In this document: positions 1 to 12,100 of the stretch, piece after piece
Position numbering within the stretch: the first letter of the stretch is position 1
How the letters are laid out: each line of letters opens with the position of its first letter
Origin: Hydractinia symbiolongicarpus
Lineage: Eukaryota; Cnidaria; Hydrozoa; Anthoathecata; Hydractiniidae
Assembly: GCF_029227915.1 (NCBI RefSeq)
Contig: NC_079881.1
Coordinates: 30,605,501-30,669,500, forward strand
Length of the DNA: 64,000 bases
Direction: 5' to 3'
The notes under the pieces: model-generated
Told to the model about the DNA's origin: nothing
The model's input: only the letters and a program-made list of their open reading frames with translations
The model's database searches: none
Position numbers and translations under genes: made by a program

Positions 1-2095
1 TTGAGTTACAACGGTTGGGTCACATATTCGTACCAACATGTATTTAGCGATATTTATCTAATATTACTAGGTTGCATCGCGTTAAACAATGAAACAATTG
101 ACTGTGGGACTTAGTTGAATTAACATTGGACTGCGACCTGATAAATGTGATAAATGTGATAAATGAGAAAATTGGACTCCAAGAAATAACATTCTTCTTA
201 ATTTGACATGATTGCCGGAACTCAGCGATTGCACTTGGCGCTGTGGTAGCGCTTTTTTTAAAAATTTAGATTAATGAGTCATTTCTTACTGTGGGACCAA
301 TCCTAGCCGTTAGCGCGCGCTGAAGTAATAGAGACAGTTTCAAATACTACATTTCACTGACTTTCTAACGGTGTCAGTCCGTTTGAGTTTCAACGGTTGT
401 GTCACATATTCGTACCAACATGTATTTCGCGATGTTTATCTGATATTACTAGGTTGCATCGCTTTTAACAGTGAAACGATTGACTGTGGGACTTAATTGA
501 ACTAACTTTGGTCTGTGACTTGATAATTGTGATAAGTGAAAAAAATTGGACTCCAAGAAATAACATTCTTCTTAATTTGACATGATTACCGGAACTCAGC
601 GATTATACTGGGCGCTGTGGTAGCGCTTCATTTAAGAATTTAGATAAATAAGTCATTCTTTACTGTGGGACCAATCCTATCCGTTATCGCGCGCTGAACA
701 AATACCGATAGTTCCAAAAACTACATTTCATTGACTTTGTAGCGGTGTCAGTCCGTTTGAGTTACAACGGTTGGGTCACATATTCGTACCAACATGTATT
801 TAGCGATATTTATCTGATATTACTAGGTTGCATCGCTTTTAACAGTGAAACGATTGACTGTGGGACTTAACTGAACTAACTTTGGATTGTGACCTGATAA
901 ATGTGATAAATGTGATAAATGAGAAAATTGCACTCCAAGAAATAACATTCTTCTTAATTTGACGTGATTGCCGGAACTCAGCGATTATACTGGGCGCTGT
1001 GGTAGCGCTTCATTTAAGAATTTAGATAAATAAGTCATTCTTTACTGTGGGACCAATCCTATCCGTTATCGCGCGCTGAACAAATAGCGATAGTTTCAAA
1101 AACTATATTTCATTGACTTTGTAGCGGTGTCAGTCCGTTTGAGTTACAACGTTTGGGTCACATATTCGTACCAACATGTATTTAGCGATATTTATCTAAT
1201 ATTACTAGGTTGCATCGCGTTAAACAATGAAACAATTGACTGTGGGACTTAGTTGAACTAACATTGGACTGCGACCTGATAAATATGATAAATGAGACAA
1301 TTGGACTCCAAGAAATAACATTCTTCTTAATTTGACGTGATTGCCGGAACTCAGCGATTATACTGGGCGCTGTGGTAGCGCTTCATTTAAGAATTTAGAT
1401 AAATAAGTCATTCTTTACTGTGGGACCAATCCTATCCGTTATCGCGCGCTGAACAAATACCGATAGTTCCAAAAACTATATTTCATTGACTTTGTAGCGG
1501 TGTCAGTCCGTTTGAGTTACAACGGTTGGGTCACATATTCGTACCAACATGTATTTAGCGATATTTATCTGATATTACTAGGTTGCATCGCTTTTAACAG
1601 TGAAACGATTGACTGTGGGACTTAACTGAACTAACTTTGGATTGTGACCTGATAAATGTGATAAATGTGATAAATGAGAAAATTGGACTCCAAGAAATAA
1701 CATTCTTCTTAATTTGACATGATTGCCGGAACTCCGCGATTGCACTTGGCGCTGTGGTAGCGCTTTTTTTAAAAATTTAGATTAATGAGTCATTTCTTAC
1801 TGTGGGACCAATCCTAGCCGTTAGCGCGCGCTGAAGTAATAGAGACAGTTTCAAATACTACATTTCACTGACTTTCTAACGGTGTCAGTCCGTTTGAGTT
1901 TCAACGGTTGTGTCACATATTCGTACCAACATGTATTTCGCGATGTTTATCTGATATTACTAGGTTGCATCGCTTTTAACAGTGAAACGATTGACTGTGG
2001 GACTTAATTGAACTAACTTTGGTCTGTGACTTGATAATTGTGATAAGTGAAAAAAATTGGACTCCAAGAAATAACATTCTTCTTAATTTGACATG
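1..2095. repeat. Four-monomer higher-order repeat, period 1511 bp
   Basis: TTGAGTTACAACGG at position 1 returns with the same following variants at 1512. The subtype marker TGAAGTAATAGAGACAG at about 321 returns at about 1832, the same 1511 bp offset. The second copy runs to about 2095, after which the variants differ. Within the unit, alternate monomers carry a third copy of a TGATAAATG 9-mer (139-167, 895-923, 1650-1678), giving a secondary spacing of about 755 bp. Because the window starts inside the unit, its true left boundary is unknown. Confidence 0.75.
139..167 (+). repeat. Three copies of a 9-bp TGATAAATG repeat within a monomer
   Basis: TGATAAATG is present three times in tandem here and at 895-923 and 1650-1678, whereas most monomers have two copies and some have a single degenerate one. 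Slippage in this short run explains much of the 373 versus 382 bp difference in monomer length. Confidence 0.75.
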
Positions 2096-5000
2096 ATTGC
2101 CGGAACTCAGCGATTATACTGGGCGCTGTGGTAGCGCTTCATTTAAAAATTTAGATTAATAAGTCATTTTTTACTGGGGGACCAATCCTAGCCGTTATCG
2201 CGCTGAAGTAATAGAGAAAGTTTCCAAAACTACATTTCATTGACTTTCTAACGGTGTCAGTCCGTTTGAGTTACAACGGTTGGGTCAAATTTTCGTACCA
2301 ACATGTATTTAGCGATATTTATCTGATATTACTAGGTTCCATCGCTTTTAACAGTGAAACGATTGTCTGTGGGACTTAACTGAACTAACTTTGAACTGTG
2401 ACCTGATAAATGTGTTAAGTGAGAAAATTGGACTCCAAGAAATAACATTCTTCTTAATTTGACATGATTGCCGGAACTCAGTGATTACACTGGGCGCTGT
2501 GGTAGCGCTTCTTTTAAAAATTTAGATTAATAAGTCATTTCTTACTGTGGGACCAATCCTAGCCGTTATCGCGCGCTGAAGAAATGGCGACAGTTTCAAA
2601 AACTACATTTCATTTACTTTCTAACGGTGTCAGTCCGTTTGAGTTAAAACGGTTGCGTCACATATTCGTGCCAACATGAATTTAGCGATATTTCTTTTGA
2701 TATTACTAGGTTGCATCGCTTTTAACAATGAAACGATTATCTGTGGGACTTAATTGAACTAACTTTGGACTGTGACCTAATGAGTGTGATAAATGAGAAA
2801 ATTGGACTCCAAGAAATAACATTCTTCTTAATTTGACATGATTGCCGGAACTCAGCGATTACACTGGGTGCTGTGGTAGCGCTTCTTTTAAAAATTTAGA
2901 TTAATGAGTCATTTCTTACTGTGGGACCAATCCTAGCCGTTATCGGGCGCTGAAGAAATGGCGACAGTTTCAAAAACTACATTTCATTGACTTTCTAACA
3001 GTGTCAGTCCGTTTGAATTACAACGGTTGGGTCACATATTAGTACCAACATGTACTTAGCGATATTTTTTTTGATATTACTATGTTGCATCGCTTTTAAC
3101 AATGAAACGATTGACCGTGGGACTTAATTGAACTAACTTTGGACTGTGATCTAATAAGTGTGATAAATGAGTAAATTGGACTCTAAGAAATAACATTCTT
3201 CCTAGTTGGACATGATTGCCGGAACTCAGCGATTACACTGGGCGCTGTGGTAGCGCTTCATTTAAAAATTTAGATTAATAAGTCATTTTTTACTGTGGGA
3301 CCAATCCTAGGCGTTATCGCGCGCTGAAGAAATAGCGACAATTTCAAAAACTACATTTCACTGACTTTCTAACGGTGTCAGTCCGTTTGAGTTTCAACGG
3401 TTGGGTCACATATTCGTACCAACATGTATTTAGCGATATTTTTCTGATATTACTAGGTTGCATCGCTTTAAACAATGAAACGATTGACTGTGTCACTTAG
3501 TTAAACTAACTTTGGACTGCGACCTGATAAATATGATAAATGAGACAAATGGACTCCAAGAAATGACATTCTTCTTAATTTGACATGATTGCCGGAACTC
3601 AGCGATTACACTGGGCGCTGTGGTAGCGCTTCATTTAAAAATTTAGATTAATAAGTGATTTTTTACTGGGGACAAATCCTAGCCGTTATCGCGCGCTAAA
3701 GAAATAGCGATAGTTTCAAAAACTACATTTCTTTGACTTTGTAGCGGTGTCAGTCCGTTTGAGTTTTAACGGTTGGGTCACATATTCGTACCAACATGTA
3801 TTTAGCGATATTTATCTGATATTACTAGGTTGCATCGCTTTTAACAGTGAAACGATTGACTGTGGGACTTAACTGAACTAACTTTGGACTGTGACCTGAT
3901 AAATGTGATAAAGGAGACAATTGTACTCCAAGAAATAACATTCTCCTTAATTTGACATGATTGCCGAAACTCAGCGATTACACTGGGCGCTGTGGTAGCG
4001 CTTCATTTAAGAATTAAGCTAAAAAAAGTCATTTTTTTTACTGTGGGACTAATCCTAGCCGTTAGCGCGCGCTGAAGAAATAGAGAGATTTTCAAATACT
4101 ACATTTCACTGACTTTCTAACGGTGTCAGTCCGTTTGAGTTTCAACGGTTGGGTCACATATTCGTACCAACATGTATTTAGCGGTATTGTTCTCATATTA
4201 CTAAGTTGCATCGCTTTTAACAGTGAAACGATTGACTGTGGGACTAAATTGAACTGATTTTGAACTGTGTCCTGATAAATGGAATAAATGAGACAATTGG
4301 ACTCCAAGAAATAACATTCTTCTTAATTAGACGTGATTGCCGGAACTCAGCGATTACAATTGGCGCTGTGGTAGCGCTTCATTTTAAAATTAAGATAAAT
4401 AAGTCATTCTTTACTGTGGGACCAATCCTATCCGTTATCGCGCGCTGAAGAAATAGCGACAGCTTCAAAAACTACATTTCATTGACTTTCTAACGGTGTC
4501 AGTCCGTTTGAGTTACAACGGTTGCGTCACATATTCGTACCAACATGAATTTAGCGATATTTTTTTGATATTACTAGGTTGCATCGCTTTTAACAATGAA
4601 ACGATTTTCTGTGGGACTTAATTGCACTAACTTTGGACTGTGACCTAATGAGTGTGATAAATGAGAAAATTGGACTCCAAGAAATAACATTCTTCTTCAT
4701 TTGACATGATTGCCGGAACTCAGCGATTACACTAGGCGATGTGGTAGTGCTTCATTTAAAAATTTAGATTAATAAGTCAATTTTTACTGTGGGACCAATC
4801 CTAGCCGTTATCGCGCGCTGAAGAAATTGCGACAGTTTCAAAAACTACATTTCATTGACTTTCTAACGGTGTTAGTCCGTTTAAGTTGCAACGGTTGGAT
4901 CACCAATTCGTACCAACATGTATTTAGCGATATTTTTCTGATATTACTAGGTTGGATCGCTTTAAACAATGAAACGATTGACTGTGGGACTTAGTTGAAC

Positions 5001-5854
5001 TAACTTTGGACTCCGACCTGATAAATATGATAAATGAGACAATTGGACTCCAAGAAATAACATTCTTCTTAATTTGACATGATTGCCGGAACTCAGCTAT
5101 TATACTGGGCGCTGTGGTAGCGCTTCTTTTAAAACTTTGGATTAATGAGGCATTTCTTACTGTGGGACCAATCCTAGCCGTTATCGCGCGCTGAAGAAAT
5201 GGCAACAGTTTCAAAAACTACATTTCATTGACTTTCTAACGGTGTCAGTCCGTTTGAGTTACAAATGTTGCGTCACATATTCGTACCGACATGAATTTGC
5301 CGATATTTTTTTGATATTACTAGGTTGCATCGCTTTTAACAATGAAACGATTATCTGTGGGACTTAATTGAACTAACTTTGGACTGTGACCTAATGAGTG
5401 TGATAAATGAGAAAATTGGACACCAAGAAATAACATTTTTCTTAATTTGACATGATTGCCGGAACTCAGGGATTACACTAGGCGCTGTGGTAGTGCTTCA
5501 TTAAAAAATTTAGATTAATAAGTCAATTTTTACTGTGGGACCAATCCTAGCCGTTATCGCGCGCTAAAGAAATAGCGATAGTTTCAAAAACTACATTTTA
5601 TTGACTTTGTAGCGGTGTCAGTCCGTCTGAGTTTTAACGGTTGGGTCACATATTTGTACCAACATGTATTTAGCGATATTTATCTCATATTACTAGGTTG
5701 CATCGCTTTTAACAGTGAAACGATTGACTGTGGGACTTAACTGAACTAACTTTGGACTGTGACCTGGTAAATGTGATAAATGAGAAATTTGGACTCCAAG
5801 AAATAACATTCTTCTTAATTTGACATGATTGCCGGAAGTCAACGATTACACTGG

Positions 5855-5869
5855 GTGCTGTGGTAGCAC
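5855..5869 (+). other. Hairpin variant with both arms changed (GTGCT-GTGGT-AGCAC)
   Basis: Relative to the common GCGCT/AGCGC form, one C-to-T change in the left arm and one G-to-A change in the right arm together restore a full five-pair stem. Both changes are at CpG sites, so deamination on opposite strands is an alternative to selection for pairing. Confidence 0.6.
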
Positions 5870-6689
5870 TTTTTTTAAAAATTTAGATTAATGAGTCATT
5901 TCTTACTGTGGGACCAACCCTAGCCGTTATCGCGCGCTGAAGAAATGGCGACAGTTTCAAAAACTACATTTCATTGACTTTCTAACAGTGTCAGTCCGTT
6001 TGAGTTACAACGGTTGGGTCACATATTAGTACCAACATGTACTTAGCGATATTTTTTTTGACATTACTAGGTTGCATCGCTTTTAAAAATGAAAAGATTG
6101 ACTGTGGGACTTAATTGAACTAACTTTGGACTGTGACCTAATAAGTGTGATAAATGAGTAAATTGGAATCCAAGAAATAACATTCTTCTTAATTTGACAT
6201 GATTGCCGGAACTCAGCGATTACACTGGGCGCTGTGGTAGCGCTTCATTTAAAAATTTAGATAAATAAGTCATTCTTTACTGTCGGACCAATCCTAGCCG
6301 TTATCGCGCGCTAAAGAAATAGCGATAGTTTCAAAAACTACATTTCATTGACTTTGTAGCGGTGTCAGTCCGTTTGAGTTTTAACGGTTGGGTCACATAT
6401 TCGTACCAACATGTATTTAGCGATATTTATCTGATATTACTAGGTTGCATCGCTTTTAACAGTGAAACGATTGACTGTGGGACTTAACTGAACTAACTTT
6501 GGACTGTGACCTGATAAATGTGATAAATGAGAAAATTGGACTCCAAGAAATAACATTCTTCTTAATTTGACATGATTGCCGGAACTCAGCGATTACACTG
6601 GGCGCTGTGGTAGCGCTTCATTTAAAAATTTAGATTAGTAAGTCATTTTTTACTGTGGGACCAATCCTAGCCGTTATCGCGCTCTGAAG

Positions 6690-9190
6690 AAATAGCGACA
6701 GTTTCAAAAACTACATTTCATTGACTTTCTATGGTGTCAGTCCGTTTGAGTTACAACGGTTGGATCACCTATTCGTACCAACATGTATGTAGCGATATTT
6801 TTCTGATATTACTGGGTTGCATCGCTTTTAACTATGAAACGATTGACTGTGGGACTTAATTGAACTAACTTTGGACTGTCACTTGATAAATGTGATAAAG
6901 GAGACAATTGGATTCCAAGAAATAACATTCCCCTTAATTTGACATGATTGTCGAAACTCAGCGATTATACTGGGCGCTGTGGTAGCGCTTCTTTTAAAAA
7001 TTTAGATTAATGAGTCATTTCTTACTGTGGGACCAATCCTAGCCGTTATCGCGCGCTGAAGAAATGGCGACAGTTTCAAAAACTACATTTCATTGACTTT
7101 CTAACGGTGTCAGTCCGTTTGAGTTACAACTGTTGCGTCACATATTCGTACCGACATGAATTTGCCGATATTTTTTTTGATATTACTAGGTTGCATCGCT
7201 TTTAACAGTGAAACGATTGACTGTGGGACTTGACTGAACTAACTTTGGACTGTGACCTGATAAATGTGATAAATGAGAAATTTGGACTCCAAGAAATAAC
7301 ATTCTTCTTAATTTGACATGATTGCCGGAAGTCAGCGATTACACTGGGTGCTGTGGTAGAACTTCTTTTAAAAATTTAGATTAATGAGTCATTTCTTACT
7401 GTGGGACCAACCCTAGCCGTTATCGCGAGCTGAAGAAATGGCGACAGTTTCAGAAACTACATTTCATTGACTTTCTAACAGTGTCAGTCCGTTTGATTTA
7501 CAACGGTTGGGTCACATATTAGTACCAACATGTACTTAGCGATATTTTTTTTGACATTACTAGGTTGCATCGCTTTTAACAATGAAAAGATTGACTGTGG
7601 GACTTAATTGAACTAACTTTGGACTGTGACCTAATAAGTGTGATAAATGGGTAAATTGGAATCCAAGAAATAACATTCTTCTTAATTTGACATGATTGCC
7701 GGAAGTCAGCGATTACACTGGGTGCTGTGGTAGCACTTCTTTTAAAAATTTAGATTAATGAGTCATTTCTTAATGTGGGACCAATCCTAGCCGTTATCGC
7801 GCGCTGAAGAAATGGCGACAGTTTCAAAAATTACATTTCATTGACTTTCTAACAGTGTCAGTCCGTTTGAGTTACAACGGTTGGGTCACATTTTAGTACC
7901 AACATGAATTTAGCGATATTTTTTTGACATAACTAGGTTGCATCGCTTTTAGCAATGAAACGATTGACTGTGGGACTTAATTGAACTAACTTTGGACTGT
8001 AACCTAATAAGTGTGATAAATGAGTAAATTGGAATCCAAGAAATAACATTCTTCTTAATTTGACATGATTGCCGGAACTCAGCGATTACACTGGGCGCTG
8101 GGGTAGCGCTTCATTTAAAAATTTAGATTAATAAGTCATTTTTTACTGGGGGGCCAATCCTAGCCGTTATCGCGCGCTGAAGAAATAGCGACAGTTTCCA
8201 AAACTACATTTCATTGACTTTCTATGGTGTCAGTCCGTTTGAGTTTCAACGGTTGGATCACCTATTCGTACCAACATGTATTTAGCGATATTTTTCTGAT
8301 ATTACTGGGTTGCATCGCTTTTAACTATGAAACGATTGACTGTGGGACTTAATTGAACTAACTTTGGACTGTCACCTGATAAATGTGATAAAGGAGACAA
8401 TTGGACTCCAAGAAATAACATTCCCTTTAATTTGACATGATTGTCGAAACTCAGCGATTATACTGGGCGCTGTGGTAGCGCTTCTTTTAAAAATTTAGAT
8501 TAATGAGTCATTTCTTACTGTGGGACCAATCCTAGCCGTTATCGCGTGCTGAAGAAATGGCGACAGTTTCAAAAACTACATTTCATTGACTTTCTAACGG
8601 TGTCAGTCCGTTTGAGTTACAACTGTTGCGTCACATATTCGTACCGACATGAATTTGCCGATATTTTTTTTGATATTACTAGGTTGCATCGCTTTTAACA
8701 GTGAAACGATTGACTGTGGGACTTGACTGAACTAACTTTGGACTGTGACCTGATAAATGTGATATATGAGAAATTTGGACTCCAAGAAATAACATTCTTC
8801 TTAATTTGACATGATTGCCGGAAGTCAGCGATTACACTGGGTGCTGTGGTAGAACTTCTTTTAAAAATTTAGATTAATGAGTCATTTCTTACTGTGGGAC
8901 CAACCCTAGCCGTTATCGCGAGCTGAAGAAATGGCGACAGTTTCAAAAACTACATTTCATTGACTTTCTAACAGTGTCAGTCCGTTTGATTTACAACGGT
9001 TGGGTCACATATTAGTACCAACATGTACTTAGCGATATTTTTTTTGACATTACTAGGTTGCATCGCTTTTAACAATGAAAAGATTGACTGTGGGACTTAA
9101 TTGAACTAACTTTGGACTGTGACCTAATAAGTGTGATAAATGGGTAAATTGGAATCCAAGAAATAACATTCTTCTTAATTTGACATGATT
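6690..9190. repeat. Four-monomer higher-order repeat, period 1493 bp
   Basis: Several private variants recur exactly 1493 bp apart: TCTATGGTGT at 6728 and 8221, TTGTCGAAAC at 6948 and 8441, TATCGCGAGC at 7421 and 8914, and the GACCTAATAAGTG to TGGGTAAATT block at 7628 and 9121. The copies part ways just after about 7700 and 9190. The TTGTCGAAAC variant appears again at 9561 and 12545, so the same monomer type seeded later units. Confidence 0.75.
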
Positions 9191-12100
9191 GCCGGAACTC
9201 AGCGATTACACTGGGCGCTGTGGTAGCGCTTCATTTAAAAATTTAGATAAATAAGTCATTCTTTACTGTGGGACCAATCCTAGCCGTTATCGCGCGCTAA
9301 AGAATTAGCGATAGTTTCAAAAACTACATTTCATTGACTTTGTAGCGGTGTCAGTCAGTTTGAGTTTAACGGGTGGGTCACATATTCGTACCAACATGCA
9401 TTTAACGATATTTATCTGATATTACTAGGTTGCATCGCTTTTAACTATGAAACGATTGACTGTGGGACTTAATTGAACTAACTTTGGACTGTCACCTGAT
9501 AAATGTGATAAAGGAGACAATTGGACTCCAAGAAATAACATTCCCCTTAATTTGACATGATTGTCGAAACTCAGCGATTATACTGGGCGCTGTGGTAGCG
9601 CTTCTTTTAAAAATTTAGATTAATGAGTCATTTCTTACTGTGGGACCAATCCTAGCCGTTATCGCGAGCTGAAGAAATGGCGAAAGTTTCAAAAACTACA
9701 TTTCATTGACTTTCTAACGGTGTCAGTCCGTTTGAGTTACAACTGTTGCATCACATATTCGTACCAACATGTATTTAGCGATATTTATCTGATATTACTA
9801 GGTTGCATCGCTTTTAACAGTGAAACGATTGACTGTGGGACATAACTGAACTAACTTTGGACTGTGACCTGATAAATGTGATAAATGAGAAAATTGGACT
9901 CCATAAAATAACTATCTTCTTAATTTGACATGATTGCCGGAAGTCATCGATTACACAGGGTGCTGTGGTAGCACTTTTTTAAAAATTTAGATTAATGAGT
10001 CATTTCTTACTGTGGGACCAATCCTAGCCGTTATTGCGCGCTGAAGAAATGGCGACAGTTTCAAAAACTACATTTCATTGACTTTCTAACAGTGTCAGTC
10101 CGTTTGAGTTACAACGGTTGGGTCACATATTAGTACCAACATGTACTTAGCGATATTTTTTTTGACATTACTAGGTTGCATCGCTTTTAACAATGAAACG
10201 ATTGACTGTGGGACTTAATTGAACTAACTTTGGACTGTGACCTAATAAGTGTGATAAATGAGTAAATTGGAATCCAAGAAATAACATTTTTCTTAATTTG
10301 ACATGATTGCCGGAACTCAGCGATAACACTAGGCGCTGTGGTAGTGCTTCATTTAAAAATTTAGATTAATAAGTCAATTTTTACTGTGGGACTAATCCTA
10401 GTCGTTATCGCGCGCTAGATAAATAGCGATAGTTTCAAAAACTACATTTCATTGACTTTGTAGCGGTGTCAGTCCGTTTGAGTTTTAACGGTTGGGTCAC
10501 ATATTCGTACCAACATGTATTTAGCGATATTTATCTGATATTACTAGGTTGCATCGCTTTTAACAGTGAAACGATTGACTGTGGGACTTAACTGAACTAA
10601 CTTTGGACTGTGACCTGATAAATGTGATAAATGAGAAAATTGGACTCCAAGAAATAACATTCTTCTTAATTTGACATGATTGCCGAAAGTCAGCGATTAC
10701 ACTGGGTGCTGTGGTAGCACTTCTTTTAAAAATTTAGATTAATGAGTCATTTCTTAATGTGGGACCAATCCTAGCCGTTATCGCGCGCTGAAGAAATGGC
10801 GACAGTTTCAAAAACTACATTTCATTGACTTTCTAACAGTGTCAGTCCGTTTGAGTTACAACGGTTGGGTCACATTTTAGTACGAACATGAATTTAGCGA
10901 TATTTTTTTGACATAACTAGGTTGCATCGCTTTTAGCAATGAAACGATTGACTGTGGGACTTAATTGAACTAAGTTTGGACTGTGACCTAATAAGTGTGA
11001 TAAATGAGTAAATTGGAATCCAAGAAATAACATTCTTCTTAATTTGACATGATTGCCGGAACTCAGCGATTACACTGGGCGCTGTGGTAGCGCTTCATTT
11101 AAAAATTTAGATTAATAAGTCATTTTTTACTGGGGGGCCAATCCTAGCCGTTATCGCGCGCTGAAGAAATAGCGACAGTTTCCAAAACTACATTTCATTG
11201 ACTTTCTATGGTGTCAGTCCGTTTGAGTTACAACGGTTGGATCACCTATTCGTACCAATATGTATTTAGCGATATTTTTCTGATATTACTGGGTTGCATC
11301 GCTTTTAACTATGAAACGATTGACTGTGGGACTTAGTTAAACTAACTTTGAACCGCGACCTGATAAATATGATAAATGAGACAATTGGACTCCAAGAAAT
11401 AACATTCTTCTTAATTTGACGCGATTGCCGGAACTCAGCGATTATACTGGGCGCTGTGGTAGCGCTTCTTTTAAAAATTTAGATTAATGAGTTATTTCTT
11501 ACTGTGGGACCAATCCCAGCCGTTATCGCACGCTGAAGAAATGGCAACAGTTTCAAAAACTACATTTCATTGGCTTTCTAACGGTGTCAGTCCGTTTGAG
11601 TTACAACGGTTGCGTCACATATTCGTACCAACATGTATTTAGCGATATTTTTCTGATATTACTAGGTTGCATCGCTTTAAACAATGAATCGATTGACTGT
11701 GGGACTTAGTTGAACTAACTTTGGACTGCGACCTGATAAATATGATAAATGAGACAATTGGACTCCAAGAAATAACGTTCTTCTTAATTTGACATGATGG
11801 CCGGAACTCAGCGATTACACTGGGCGCTGTGGTAGCGCTTCATTTAAAAATTTAGATTAATAAGTCATTTTTTTACTGGGGGACCAATCCTAGCCGTTAT
11901 CGCGCGCTGAAGAAATAGCGACAGTTTCCAAAACTACATTTCATTGACTTTCTAACGGTGTCAGTCCGTTTGAGTTACAACGGTTGGGTCACATATTAGT
12001 ACCAACATGTACTTAGCGATATTTTTTTTGACATTACTAGGTTGCATCGCTTTTAACAATGAAAAGATTGACTGTGGGACTTAATTGAACTAACTTTGGA